Source: Bythopirellula sp041737835
Lineage (GTDB): Bacteria; Planctomycetota; Planctomycetia; Pirellulales; Lacipirellulaceae
Reading direction: 5' to 3' (one strand)
NCBI GenBank assembly: GCA_041737835.1
Contig: JBGSQY010000022.1
DNA length: 64,000 bases
Positions within the stretch are counted from its first letter, which is position 1, and every line of letters starts with the position of its first letter. A model generated the notes under the pieces. That model did not search any database. It had not been told where the DNA came from and was given only the letters and a program-made list of their open reading frames with translations. A program made the translations under genes and the position numbers. Shown piece by piece: positions 16,732-25,576 of this stretch.

Positions 16732-18522
16732 ATGCGGACCAGCCAATTGTTCTGGAGAATGTTTCTCGCTTACGCTGGTCTGGTTTTGCTGGGAATCATC
16801 GCCTCGACCGCTTCGATTGCTTCATGGGAACGCGACCAGCTGATCGAACAGGCCAATCGCCGCCTGAGAGACGCGGGTATCTTATTGCGGGATCACGTCG
16901 CAGACCGTTTGCCATCCAAGCCTTCAGAGCAACTGCAAGACGAAATTCGCGAATTGGGCAAGCAGCTAGAAATGCGGCTCACCATTATCGCGGCCGACGG
17001 CAAAGTCTTGGCGGACTCCGCTCAGGAGAATTTGACCGCTGTTGAAAAGATGGAGAACCATCGCAGTCGTACGGAGGTTGTCAAAGCCTTGCGTGCCGGT
17101 GAAGGAACGACGCGGCGTAATAGCCCCACTCTTGGCGATGCCTACTACTACTATGCAATTGCTATCAATCAGGGAGAAGAAAACGATGGCATCGTCCGCA
17201 CGGCCTTGCCCGCGAGCTTGATTCAGGGTCAGCTCGATGCGATGCGCCGCTTGGTGTGGACCATTGGTCTGGCACTGGGACTCTTAGGATTGTTGATCAC
17301 GTACTGGCTTACGAAAAAATTGGTGAGCCCGCTCACTCAATTGGCTGACGCCGCGGAAGGGATCGCCGCAGGGAGGTATTCCCAGCGAATTCGGGTGAAT
17401 TCCAGCGATGAATTTGGCATGTTGGCAAGATCTTTCGAGCGCATGAGCAGCGAACTTGGCTCACGCGAGGCTCAATTACGCGAAAGCGTGCAACGACAGA
17501 CCACCGTACTTGGAGGCATGGTCGAAGGAGTAATTGCCGTCGATAGCGATCAGCATGTCTTGTTCGCAAATGTAGCCGCTGGCACGAAATTGGGTTTTGC
17601 TCCCGACAAAGTCGAAGGATGGCCATTGTTGGAAGTCGTGCGGAGCCATGAACTTCGCGAGATCGTCCAGCAAGCACTCGGATCGAATCAGCAAACCGTG
17701 CGAGGTGAAATCGCCTGGCAATCACGAAAGAGAATGCTGACGCTCGACGTGCAAGCCACGCCGCTGGCCGGCAATCCTACGCCGGGTGTGGTGCTTGTGT
17801 TGCACGACGTGACTGAACTGAAGCGGCTCGAAGGATTGCGTCAGCAGTTTGTCGCCAATGTCTCTCACGAATTGAAAACACCGCTCAGTTCGATCAAAGC
17901 CTACACCGAAACCTTGCTTAATGGAGCGCTCGAAGATCCACAACATGCGCGTCATTTCCTAAGCCGCATCGACGATCAAGCCACACGGCTCCACGAATTG
18001 ATCCTCGATTTGTTGAGCCTCGCGCGGATCGAATCGGGACAAGCAACTCTTGAGATCACAAGCCTGCCGCTTAAGAAGGTGGTGGCACGCTGCTTGCTCG
18101 ATCATGAGGAGCGGGCCAAATCGAATGGCTTGACCATCGAGAATCAAGTGGCCGACAGCCCACTGATGGTGCGCGCGGATGAAGAAGGCTTACTGCAAAT
18201 CTTAGGGAACTTGATCGACAACGCGATCAAATACACTCCCAAGGGGGGCTCAATCAGAATTCGCGGTCGTGAAGAAGCTGATGAAGCCGTGATCGAAGTG
18301 GCAGACACCGGCGTGGGGATCGAGCCGGAGCACCATAGCCGCCTGTTCGAGCGGTTTTATCGAGTTGATAAGGCGAGATCCCGGGAGTTGGGAGGGACCG
18401 GGTTGGGGCTGGCCATCGTCAAGCACCTTTGTCAGGCCATGGATGGTACCGTTTCCGTAAAAAGCGAGCCTGGCCAGGGGAGCGTGTTTGCGGTGAGATT
18501 ACCGCTGGGGCCGAATAAATAA
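16732..18522 (+). CDS. phoR: phosphate-sensing membrane histidine kinase PhoR
   Basis: A 596-residue sensor kinase. Membrane helices at about 11-30 and 174-192 bracket a periplasmic sensor domain of about 140 residues. A HAMP linker (193-245), a PAS-like domain (255-360) and the dimerisation/phosphoacceptor box FVANVSHELKTP with His379 follow. The ATPase domain has GNLIDNAIKYTPKG, ADTGVGIEP and LGGTGLGLAIVKH. It should phosphorylate the PhoB-like regulator at 23179. The assignment to phosphate control rests on the directly following pst-phoU-phoB genes; the kinase class itself is generic. It begins only 36 bases after the radical SAM gene, so it may also be read from the upstream cassette's promoter. 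Confidence 0.88.
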   Translation: MRTSQLFWRMFLAYAGLVLLGIIASTASIASWERDQLIEQANRRLRDAGILLRDHVADRLPSKPSEQLQDEIRELGKQLEMRLTIIAADGKVLADSAQENLTAVEKMENHRSRTEVVKALRAGEGTTRRNSPTLGDAYYYYAIAINQGEENDGIVRTALPASLIQGQLDAMRRLVWTIGLALGLLGLLITYWLTKKLVSPLTQLADAAEGIAAGRYSQRIRVNSSDEFGMLARSFERMSSELGSREAQLRESVQRQTTVLGGMVEGVIAVDSDQHVLFANVAAGTKLGFAPDKVEGWPLLEVVRSHELREIVQQALGSNQQTVRGEIAWQSRKRMLTLDVQATPLAGNPTPGVVLVLHDVTELKRLEGLRQQFVANVSHELKTPLSSIKAYTETLLNGALEDPQHARHFLSRIDDQATRLHELILDLLSLARIESGQATLEITSLPLKKVVARCLLDHEERAKSNGLTIENQVADSPLMVRADEEGLLQILGNLIDNAIKYTPKGGSIRIRGREEADEAVIEVADTGVGIEPEHHSRLFERFYRVDKARSRELGGTGLGLAIVKHLCQAMDGTVSVKSEPGQGSVFAVRLPLGPNK

Positions 18523-18615
18523 CGGAAGATTTCCCTCGTTTCCCGGATCTCTTAAACCACCAGTTTTTGCTGGCTTTTCAAATTCGCGTGAATCCACATC
18601 CTCGACTCCGCGATT

Positions 18616-18648
18616 CTTAACATTTCCTTCACATAATACGGCTACAGT
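18616..18648 (+). promoter_or_regulatory. Pho-box-like direct repeat and -10 element before pstS
   Basis: CTTAACAT (18616-18623) and CTTCACAT (18627-18634) are direct repeats 11 bases apart, matching the one-helical-turn spacing of known Pho boxes (TTNACA repeats). TACAGT (18643-18648) lies where a -10 box would be expected behind a Pho box that replaces the -35. The start codon is 48 bases further on. This would be the site for PhoB activation under phosphate shortage. Confidence 0.55.
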
Positions 18649-18696
18649 ACCGGGACTGAATTCTCGAAATCCACGCAAACTAATGAGGAAGGCAAC

Positions 18697-19650
18697 GTGG
18701 TGTTTCTCTCGAATTGGCGGGCATTGTCTGCTCCGGTCATGATGGCCGTGGTGCTAGCAGTTGGTTGTGGTGAATCCAGCACCACGCAAAGTATTCGCGT
18801 CGACGGCTCCAGCACCGTCTTCCCGATTTCCATGTCCGTGGCGGAAGACTTTCGGACGGACCATCCCGATTTGAAGGTTCCCGTGCGTGCTTCGGGGACC
18901 GGCGGCGGCATGAAGCAGTTCTCCGCCGGTGACATCGATATCTGCAATGCCTCGCGGCACATGACTGATTCGGAAAAGGAAACCTGCAAACAGAATAAGG
19001 TCGACTACCTGGAATTGGTCGTTGCCTTCGATGGTTTGGCCGTCGTGGTCAATCCTGAGAACGATTGGTGTGACTGTATTACCATCGAGCAACTGAAAAA
19101 TATCTGGCGACCGGAAAGCGATGGCACGGTGACCAAGTGGAGCGACGTGAATCCTGATTGGCCTGAGGAAGAATTAAAGCTTTATGGCCCGGGAACGGAC
19201 TCCGGCACTTTTGACTATTTCACTGAAGTGGTTTGCGGTGAGGCCCGCGCGAGCCGCCCAGATTACACAGCGAGCGAGAACGACAACGCGTTGGTCCGTG
19301 GCGTGGTCGCCGATAAGGGGGCTTTATGTTACTTCGGCATAGCATACTACGCGGAAAACAAAGACGAACTGAAATTGCTCGGAGTGAAAGCGGATGGTGA
19401 ATGCGTCGTGCCGACTGAAGCGACCGTCCGTGATGGGACCTACGCTCCCCTGTCACGGCCACTCATGATTTACGTCAATAAGAAGTCGCTCGAACGACCT
19501 GAAGTCGCCGAGTTCGTGAAATTCTACTTAGCGAATGCTGGAAAAGCGGCGACCGAAGTCGGTTATGTGCCGGTCAACGACGAAGTTGCCGCTGAGAGCG
19601 ATAAGCTGCTGTCCGAGGCGTTGCCCAAAACAGATAAAAAAGGCACCTGA
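18697..19650 (+). CDS. pstS: phosphate ABC transporter substrate-binding protein PstS
   Basis: A 317-residue protein starting at a GTG that follows GAGGAAGG with proper spacing. The N-terminus is a lipoprotein-type signal (hydrophobic stretch ending LAVGCG, Cys near residue 24), so the protein is probably lipid-anchored outside the inner membrane. Phosphate-binding loops are recognisable: RVDGSSTVFPIS, ASGTGGGMKQF and the GPGTDSGTFDYF loop. PstS captures phosphate and hands it to PstCA. It heads the transporter gene run, 17 bases ahead of pstC, with a Pho-box-like sequence upstream. Confidence 0.93.
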   Translation: MVFLSNWRALSAPVMMAVVLAVGCGESSTTQSIRVDGSSTVFPISMSVAEDFRTDHPDLKVPVRASGTGGGMKQFSAGDIDICNASRHMTDSEKETCKQNKVDYLELVVAFDGLAVVVNPENDWCDCITIEQLKNIWRPESDGTVTKWSDVNPDWPEEELKLYGPGTDSGTFDYFTEVVCGEARASRPDYTASENDNALVRGVVADKGALCYFGIAYYAENKDELKLLGVKADGECVVPTEATVRDGTYAPLSRPLMIYVNKKSLERPEVAEFVKFYLANAGKAATEVGYVPVNDEVAAESDKLLSEALPKTDKKGT

Positions 19651-19667
19651 GCGACGGGAAATCGTTT

Positions 19668-20603
19668 ATGGCCACGGCAACACCCAAAGTCAGTGCTCTT
19701 CGTTCTTCGTCCGGCGGAGTAAAATACCGCGCGGCCGTTGAGCTCATTGTGCATAGTCTACTGCTAGGGTGTGCGGCAATTTCGATCATCACTACCGTCG
19801 GTATCGTGTTGATTTTGTTAATCGAATCGCTGCCATTCTTCCAAGAAGTCTCGGTCTGGGAGTTTCTTACTGGGACCAAGTGGTCGCCACTCTTGAAGCC
19901 TCAGCATTTTGGAATTTTACCACTCTTTTGCGGCACACTCTTGGTAACGGCAGGTTCGGCGATTATTGCGATCCCCATTGGGTTGGGTACGGCCATTTTT
20001 TTGAGCGAGTATGCTTCGAGTGGCTTCCGCGACGTCGTGAAGCCGATTTTGGAAATCTTGGCAGGTATCCCCTCGGTTGTTTTCGGCTATCTGGCAGTTG
20101 TGTTTATCTCCCCACTGATTCGAGAAGTTTTTCCTAGCGCGGATTTGTTTAACGCAGCGAATGCCAGTATTGTGGTCGGTTTTATGATTTTGCCGACCAT
20201 CGTTTCGATTAGCGAAGACGTATTGCGCTCGGTGCCCCGCTCGCTGCGGGAAGGTGCTTATGCTCTGGGGGCGACGAAGCTGGACGTGACAGTTGGCGTG
20301 GTCGTTCCGGCGGCGGCATCAGGCATCATGGCGTCGTTTTTGTTGGCGATTGCTCGGGCGACTGGCGAAACGATGGCGGTGGCACTGGCAGCGGGTAACA
20401 CGCCCAAGATGACATTCAGTTTTCTGGAAAGCATTCAAACAATGGCTGCCTATATCGTGCAGATATGCCAGGGCGACACTCCCGCCGATTCATTGGAGTA
20501 TCGCACAATCTTTGCCGTGGGCTTGGCATTGTTTACTTTCACATTGATTTTAAATGTGTTAGCTCAATGGATTCTCACCCACGTTCGCGAGAAGTACGAA
20601 TGA
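19668..20603 (+). CDS. pstC: phosphate ABC transporter permease PstC
   Basis: A 311-residue inner-membrane permease with about six membrane helices, the first near residues 28-50. The binding-protein-dependent transport signature (GATKLDVTVGVVVPAAASGI, the EAA loop that contacts the ATPase) and FGILPLFCGTLLVTAGSAII, which is typical of PstC, are present. It forms the channel with PstA. Its stop codon overlaps the pstA start (ATGA at 20600-20603), so the two are translationally coupled. Confidence 0.93.
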   Translation: MATATPKVSALRSSSGGVKYRAAVELIVHSLLLGCAAISIITTVGIVLILLIESLPFFQEVSVWEFLTGTKWSPLLKPQHFGILPLFCGTLLVTAGSAIIAIPIGLGTAIFLSEYASSGFRDVVKPILEILAGIPSVVFGYLAVVFISPLIREVFPSADLFNAANASIVVGFMILPTIVSISEDVLRSVPRSLREGAYALGATKLDVTVGVVVPAAASGIMASFLLAIARATGETMAVALAAGNTPKMTFSFLESIQTMAAYIVQICQGDTPADSLEYRTIFAVGLALFTFTLILNVLAQWILTHVREKYE

Positions 20604-21478
20604 GCATATCACAACATTCAGATGGTCGGCCTTACGCGAAGTTCGCGTCCGAGCTCTTTGCTTGGACGTGCGGTTTCTGTACGTTTTTGTGCATTGCCGT
20701 GTTGGGATTGCTGTTGTGGAACGTCGTGAGCTTTGGTTGGGACTCGCTCAGTTGGAAATTTCTTACCAGTTGGCCCTCGATGAAACCCGCGAATAGCGGT
20801 ATCTGGGCAGCGCTTGTGGGGAGCTTGTATCTCATAGGTCTAACAGCGTTGTTCTCGGTGCCGATCGGCGTCGGGTCGGCGATTTACTTGGAAGAATACG
20901 CCCCACCGAGCCGCTGGCGGACTTTGGTGCAAATCAATATTGCCAACCTCGCCGGCGTACCCTCGATTGTTTATGGCATTCTCGGTCTCGGTTTATTTGT
21001 GCAGATGATGATGCTGGGAAAGAGCGTCATGTCGGGCGCATTGACCCTGACGCTTGTTGTGTTGCCTATCGTCATCTTATCGACGCAAGAATCTTTGAGG
21101 GCCGTGCCGGGCACAATACGTCAAGCCTCCTACGCTTTAGGTGCTACCCGCTGGCAAACGATCTGGTATCAACTGCTTCCCGCGTCACTTCCGGGAATTA
21201 TGACCGGAGTTATTCTCGCCCTGTCCCGGGCACTCGGCGAAGCTGCGCCACTGGTCGCCATCGGGGCAGCAACCTACGTATCCTTCACGCCCCAGAATAT
21301 TTTCACCGATGAATTCGCTGCATTGCCCTTGCAGATTTTTAATTGGGCGCAAGAGCCCAAAAAAGAATTCCATCAGCTCGCCGCGGCAGGGATTGTCGTC
21401 TTGCTCACGGTGCTGATTTTGATGAATGCCGTCGCGGTGATCCTGCGGCAGCGGTTTAGCAAGAAAATTCGTTGGTGA
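20600..21478 (+). CDS. pstA: phosphate ABC transporter permease PstA
   Basis: A 292-residue permease, taken from the ATG at 20600 that overlaps the pstC stop; longer in-frame readings would lie inside pstC. About six membrane helices are present, with YLEEYAPPSRW, NLAGVPSIVYGILGLGLF and the EAA-loop sequence ALGATRWQTIWYQLLPASLP. It pairs with PstC to form the phosphate channel. The next gene, pstB, follows after about 117 bases. Confidence 0.93.
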   Translation: MSISQHSDGRPYAKFASELFAWTCGFCTFLCIAVLGLLLWNVVSFGWDSLSWKFLTSWPSMKPANSGIWAALVGSLYLIGLTALFSVPIGVGSAIYLEEYAPPSRWRTLVQINIANLAGVPSIVYGILGLGLFVQMMMLGKSVMSGALTLTLVVLPIVILSTQESLRAVPGTIRQASYALGATRWQTIWYQLLPASLPGIMTGVILALSRALGEAAPLVAIGAATYVSFTPQNIFTDEFAALPLQIFNWAQEPKKEFHQLAAAGIVVLLTVLILMNAVAVILRQRFSKKIRW

Positions 21479-21595
21479 ACCTTCCTTGGTTTGTTTGTGG
21501 TAAAATTAATTCAGTAGTTCAAGTCGAGAACCAAAATGATGGCCCCAGAGTCAATCGTGCCTGAGTTGATGGTTATGGACGAAGAGGAACGACCG

Positions 21596-22447
21596 ATGAG
21601 TGAAGCGACTTCTCCAAGAACTCCGATCCGAGTGTCGGCTTCCCCCATTCGGCGGCCTGTGACGACCAATGAAAAAGAAGACCTCGAGCGGCGTGCGAAG
21701 AAAGTCGTTGCGCACGACGTCAACTTTTTCTACGGGTCGCATCATGCCTTGCACGATATCAACCTCGACATGCCGGAGCATTGTGTCACGGCGTTGATCG
21801 GTCCTTCCGGTTGTGGCAAAAGCACGTTCCTGCGTTGCCTGAACCGCATGAACGACATGATCGACGACACGACGCTCCGCGGTCAGATTTTGCTGGATAA
21901 CATCGACATCTATCAACGCGGCACCGACGTTGTGGAATTGCGTAAGCGAGTGGGAATGGTGTTCCAGAAATCGAACCCCTTCCCCAAATCGATCTACGAA
22001 AATGTTGCCTACGGTCCTCGCGTGGCGGGCGTCAAGAAGCGGGCCGTGCTGGATGAGATCGTCGAGAAGTGCCTGCAACAGGCCGCGCTCTGGAGCGAAG
22101 TTCAACATCGACTCAACGACTCGGCACTTCAACTTTCCGGCGGACAGCAGCAGCGGCTATGTATCGCGCGGGCTTTGGCGACTGATCCCGACGTTCTGTT
22201 GATGGACGAACCGGCCTCGGCGCTCGATCCCAAGTCCACCGCCGCGATCGAAGACCTGATCTTCGAATTGAAGGACACTTATACAATCGTCATCGTCACG
22301 CACAATATGCAACAAGCGGCCCGCGTGTCAGATCAGACGGCCTTTTTCTATGAAGGCCGGTTGATCGAAGTGGGGCCGACCACCGATATGTTCACCAATC
22401 CCAAGGAAAAGCGGACCGAAGACTATATTACTGGTCGTTTTGGTTGA
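21596..22447 (+). CDS. pstB: phosphate ABC transporter ATP-binding protein PstB
   Basis: A 283-residue ATPase. The ATG at 21596 is preferred because GAGGAA sits 6-7 bases before it; in-frame ATGs at 21536, 21539 and 21569 would add up to 20 residues. Walker A is GPSGCGKST, the Q-loop lies in RVGMVFQKSNPFPKSIYENVAYG (a PstB hallmark), the signature is LSGGQQQR, Walker B is DVLLMDEPASALD, and the switch His is in IVTHNMQQA. It powers phosphate import through PstCA. An unusual 35-residue Ser/Thr/Arg-rich leader precedes the nucleotide-binding domain. TAAAAT at 21501-21506 could mark an internal promoter. Confidence 0.95.
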   Translation: MSEATSPRTPIRVSASPIRRPVTTNEKEDLERRAKKVVAHDVNFFYGSHHALHDINLDMPEHCVTALIGPSGCGKSTFLRCLNRMNDMIDDTTLRGQILLDNIDIYQRGTDVVELRKRVGMVFQKSNPFPKSIYENVAYGPRVAGVKKRAVLDEIVEKCLQQAALWSEVQHRLNDSALQLSGGQQQRLCIARALATDPDVLLMDEPASALDPKSTAAIEDLIFELKDTYTIVIVTHNMQQAARVSDQTAFFYEGRLIEVGPTTDMFTNPKEKRTEDYITGRFG

Positions 22448-22458
22448 TAAAGGCATTT

Positions 22459-23139
22459 ATGTCGAAACATCTCAGTCGTGATTTGGAAGCTTTGGAGCAA
22501 AACTTGCTCGCGCAATCGTCGATCGTCGAGCGGATGATCCTCCGCGCGAGCCAGTCGATCACCGAGCAGCGCACCGACTTGATCCCCTTGCTCTTGCAGG
22601 ACGAAGACACCGTCAATCGAGGTGAGGTGCTGATCGAGGAAGAATGCCTCAAGTTGTTGGCGTTGCATCAGCCGGTCGCGGTGGATTTGCGGCGCGTGGC
22701 GACGGTGCTCAAAATCAACGGCGACTTGGAACGCATCGCCGATCTGGCCGTGAATCTGGGCGAGCGGGCTCAGGCACTGATGCACTTCCCGCACTTCCTG
22801 TTTCCCACACACTTGGATGAGATGGTGGAAGTTGCCATGTCGATGGTGCGCGATTCCTTGGACGCCTTCGTGCGGCTCGACGTGGAACTCGCTCACGAAG
22901 TTTGCTTGCGTGACGATCAAGTCGACGAACTCAACCGCCAAACAATCGACGACCTCCAAAATCTGGTGATCAACAATTCCGCGGAAATCGAACCCGCGTG
23001 GCAATACTTCTCGGCCTCGCGCCACGTCGAGCGGATTGCCGATCATGCAACCAACATCGCCGAGGACGTGATCTATCTCGTCGACGGCGAAATCGCCCGA
23101 CATCGTCATGAAGACTTGTCGTTCTATCGGATGGATTAA
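22459..23139 (+). CDS. phoU: phosphate signalling protein PhoU
   Basis: A 226-residue all-helical protein built from two PhoU repeats. Typical sequences are RDLEALEQNLLAQSSIVERM, LEEECLKLLALHQPVAVDLR-type helices (here IEEECLKLLALHQPVAVDLR), INGDLERIADLAVN and the second-repeat counterpart ASRHVERIADHATNIAEDVIY. PhoU links the Pst transporter to PhoR and keeps the kinase off when phosphate is plentiful. The ATG at 22459 is 11 bases past the pstB stop; an in-frame TTG at 22444 overlaps pstB. Confidence 0.93.
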   Translation: MSKHLSRDLEALEQNLLAQSSIVERMILRASQSITEQRTDLIPLLLQDEDTVNRGEVLIEEECLKLLALHQPVAVDLRRVATVLKINGDLERIADLAVNLGERAQALMHFPHFLFPTHLDEMVEVAMSMVRDSLDAFVRLDVELAHEVCLRDDQVDELNRQTIDDLQNLVINNSAEIEPAWQYFSASRHVERIADHATNIAEDVIYLVDGEIARHRHEDLSFYRMD

Positions 23140-23178
23140 GGCACTCTCGCTAAGAGCAGACTGGAAGTTAGGGCAGTT

Positions 23179-23892
23179 ATGGGCAAGGCAAGCATTTTGA
23201 TCGTGGAAGACGACGTCTCGCTCGGCGAGGTGCTCGAATACAACCTCCGACAAGAAGGTTACGAAACCCATTTGGCTCGCGACGGTCATCAAGGCCTCCG
23301 CGAAGCGCGGCAGCATTGTCCCGACTTGATCGTGCTGGACTTGATGCTGCCGTTGATCGACGGCATCGAAGTCTGCCGCCTGTTGCGGGCTGATCCCGCC
23401 ACGCAGGAGCTCGCGATTTTGATGCTCACGGCTCGATCCGAAGAGAGCGACGAACTGATTGGCTTCTCGGTGGGGGCCGACGACTACGTCACTAAGCCGT
23501 TCAGCGTGAAGGTTCTGCTCCAGCGGATCAACGCTCTGCTCCGCCGCAAGGAACAAGGCCACGCCGACCGCGAAGTCATGGTTAGCCAAGGGATTATGAT
23601 CGACCGCCGCCGGCATCGTGCCACCGTGGGCGACAAGCCGCTGGACCTTACGCCGAGCGAGTTCGGATTGCTCTCGGCCTTCGTGCGGCAACCGGGGCGA
23701 GCGTTCTCTCGTGCTGAGTTGATCGACGTGGCGCTGGGCGACGATGCGATCGTGCTGGAGCGAACCATCGACGTCCATATCCGCGCCCTGCGCAAGAAAC
23801 TCGAAGCCCATGCCGACCTGATCCAAACGGTTCGCGGCATTGGTTACCGCTTCCGCGATCCGGCCGACGTGGCGATGGCCGAAGCTCATTGA
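23179..23892 (+). CDS. phoB: PhoB-type response regulator
   Basis: A 237-residue OmpR/PhoB-class regulator. The receiver has acidic residues near position 10-12 (VEDD), phosphoacceptor Asp54 (LIVLDLMLP) and the conserved Lys in DDYVTKPF. The C-terminal winged helix (about 135-225) includes LTPSEFGLLSAFVRQPGRAFSR and the recognition-helix region RTIDVHIRALRKKL, ending TVRGIGYRF. It should be phosphorylated by PhoR (16732) and bind the Pho-box-like repeat before pstS. Having phoR at the front of the module and phoB at the end is an uncommon gene order. Confidence 0.92.
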   Translation: MGKASILIVEDDVSLGEVLEYNLRQEGYETHLARDGHQGLREARQHCPDLIVLDLMLPLIDGIEVCRLLRADPATQELAILMLTARSEESDELIGFSVGADDYVTKPFSVKVLLQRINALLRRKEQGHADREVMVSQGIMIDRRRHRATVGDKPLDLTPSEFGLLSAFVRQPGRAFSRAELIDVALGDDAIVLERTIDVHIRALRKKLEAHADLIQTVRGIGYRFRDPADVAMAEAH

Positions 23893-24219
23893 ACACGTCG
23901 GCATTTCATTCCAACGCAGGCGTCGAGATAAGCTGCGCGGTGTGCAAGGTCTTTCTTTGTGCCAATGGTTGTGAATTCTCATTTCAAGACTTCCAAGTTG
24001 TCCAACTTGGTCAACTTTTCGGAACAATTCACGAACGCGCGAATTGGAAAAAAATGGTTTTTGGATGTGGCCAGGAATTGGGATAGACGCTGGGGGTCAA
24101 CATCTAACGCGCGCATTTTAGCTGACGGCGTTGGCCAATTTAGGAGCGAAAATTTGCTCACGGGTTGGCTCGTTCCGCGTTGCTTTGCAACACGTCGCGG
24201 CTAACGGAAATTTTAAATT
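23893..24219. other. gene-free stretch with short inverted repeats
   Basis: About 330 bases between the convergent phoB and UvrC-like genes. It holds the perfect inverted repeat CCAAGTTGTCCAACTTGG (23993-24010) and, next to the following gene, one copy of a REP-like repeat (24175-24203). No coding potential is visible. Confidence 0.5.
24175..24203. repeat. REP-like repeat, copy 1
   Basis: The block CGCGTTGCTTTGCAACACGT followed by CGCGGCTAAC matches a second copy at 25502-25532 with one mismatch in the shared core. It contains the small palindrome GTTGCTTTGCAAC. The two copies flank the UvrC-like gene in the same orientation. Confidence 0.7.
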
Positions 24220-25416
24220 TTAGAACGTAGCACAACGCTTCCGCGCCGCGGCGTAATCTACGACGTGCTCCAGCTCGCCCGGATGACGGCGAAACCACGC
24301 CGCGAGAATTGAGAGTTCGCTCCCTTCGCGATGATCGGCGACGGGCAAAACCGCATCCGCGTAGAAATTCAATCGATCGCGCCATAGTGCGGCAGATCGC
24401 GCGTTGCGTGGTGCGACCGCGACTTTCATCACGCGGCCTTCGTGCGCGGCGAGCCAACAGACGCGGTCTTGAAGAGTGAACGAATACACAAAACTCGCGG
24501 GCATTGTGGCGGGGCGATGCAATAGCTGTTCGCGGAGATCGATCAGGTGACTGCGCGTGTCGTGAATGGCCGCGGCTTGCTCGAAGCGGCGATTCTTCAC
24601 GGCGGCTTGGAGGTTACGTTCCAATTCATCCAGAATGGCGTCCTCGTGGCCGTTCAAAAAGGCTTGTGCCCGTTTGAGTTGAACCTGATAGGCAGCGCGA
24701 GTGATGGTGCCCGCACAGGGGGCTAGACAGCGATTGACTTGCCCGCGCAAACATTGGGGATAGAGCTCGAGGTCGAAGAGCGGCGGCTCATCACTGAATC
24801 GCATGCATACGTCGGGCGCGCAATCGGCAAGGAGAAACGTGCGATTGAGCGTCTCGACGTTTCGTAAGAGGTAACCGCTGCGAGCGACAGGTCCCCAGTG
24901 ATGGCGACAGGCCTTGGGGAGTTGGGCCGCCACCTTGAAACGGGGGGCAGCTTCGAGCGAGAGAAACACATACACCAGCGGTTTTCGTCGTCGTCCGCGG
25001 ACGTTCATCTCGGGGGCAAAGCGGCGGATCAGTTCTTGTTCGCGCAACAGCGCTAGCAACTCGTGATTGGTTGTTTCCCAGGTGAGCCGCTTGGCCCGGA
25101 CGGCGACGTTCGATTCTTTGCGATGCTGCACGCCATTTCGCCACGATCCCGATTGCCGGCCGTGCGTGTCTTGGAAATAGGTGAGTGTCCGTTTGCGCAA
25201 GCAGCGGCTCATACCGACATAGATCAACCGCCCTGCGCAATCGATCATGCCGTACACGCCGGGCATTTCTGGGCAGCTCGCGCGGAGTTGCGAGCGAACT
25301 TCGGCATAAGTGGTCGGAAGTTCCAATTCACACGACGCAGTGCGGCGCAGATAGTTGCTGGGGCCAAACTTGGCGAAGAGTTGTTCCTCGGTCGACAACA
25401 TCCGTGCTTCCTCCAT
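24220..25416 (-). CDS. short UvrC/Cho-like GIY-YIG endonuclease
   Basis: A 398-residue protein. The N-terminal GIY-YIG nuclease domain has GVY (53-55) and IYVG (65-68) followed by RCLRKRTLTYF, and the metal-binding Glu region NHELLALLREQELIRRFAPEMN. A cysteine patch (CLRGQVNRCLAPCAG) and a UVR-type helical hairpin (LERNLQAAVKNRRFEQAAAIHD) follow, in the order seen in UvrC. The RNase H-like second nuclease and the helix-hairpin-helix of UvrC (about 600 residues) are missing, so it would make only the 3' incision, as Cho does. It is longer than Cho (about 295). ATG at 25401 is an alternative start. It is flanked by direct REP-like repeats. Confidence 0.82.
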   Translation of the reverse strand: MEEARMLSTEEQLFAKFGPSNYLRRTASCELELPTTYAEVRSQLRASCPEMPGVYGMIDCAGRLIYVGMSRCLRKRTLTYFQDTHGRQSGSWRNGVQHRKESNVAVRAKRLTWETTNHELLALLREQELIRRFAPEMNVRGRRRKPLVYVFLSLEAAPRFKVAAQLPKACRHHWGPVARSGYLLRNVETLNRTFLLADCAPDVCMRFSDEPPLFDLELYPQCLRGQVNRCLAPCAGTITRAAYQVQLKRAQAFLNGHEDAILDELERNLQAAVKNRRFEQAAAIHDTRSHLIDLREQLLHRPATMPASFVYSFTLQDRVCWLAAHEGRVMKVAVAPRNARSAALWRDRLNFYADAVLPVADHREGSELSILAAWFRRHPGELEHVVDYAAARKRCATF

Positions 25417-25501
25417 GACCTGCCCTGCTGGGCACGGAGTTTAGTAGAGAGGAAGCGGTGGGACGTGTCGAGGGTGCTAGCGGTTGGGACGCAATACCCG
25501 C

Positions 25502-25532
25502 TCCGCGTTGCTTCGCAACACGTCGCGGCTAA
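25502..25532. repeat. REP-like repeat, copy 2
   Basis: CCGCGTTGCTTCGCAACACG followed by TCGCGGCTAAC, in the same orientation as the copy at 24175-24203. It includes the palindrome GTTGCTTCGCAAC. A shorter relative (GCGATACGTTGTATCGC then GGCTAAC) is at 50766-50790. Confidence 0.7.
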
Positions 25533-25576
25533 CATCCATACGTTGTGGCTGACCTCTGTGAGGTCGGAGACCTCGG

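Noticed and set aside
22423..24027. A 534-codon open frame on the minus strand opposite pstB, phoU and phoB
   Set aside because: It runs antisense across three well-recognised genes. It is His/Gln-rich in the way produced by complementing GC-rich codons.
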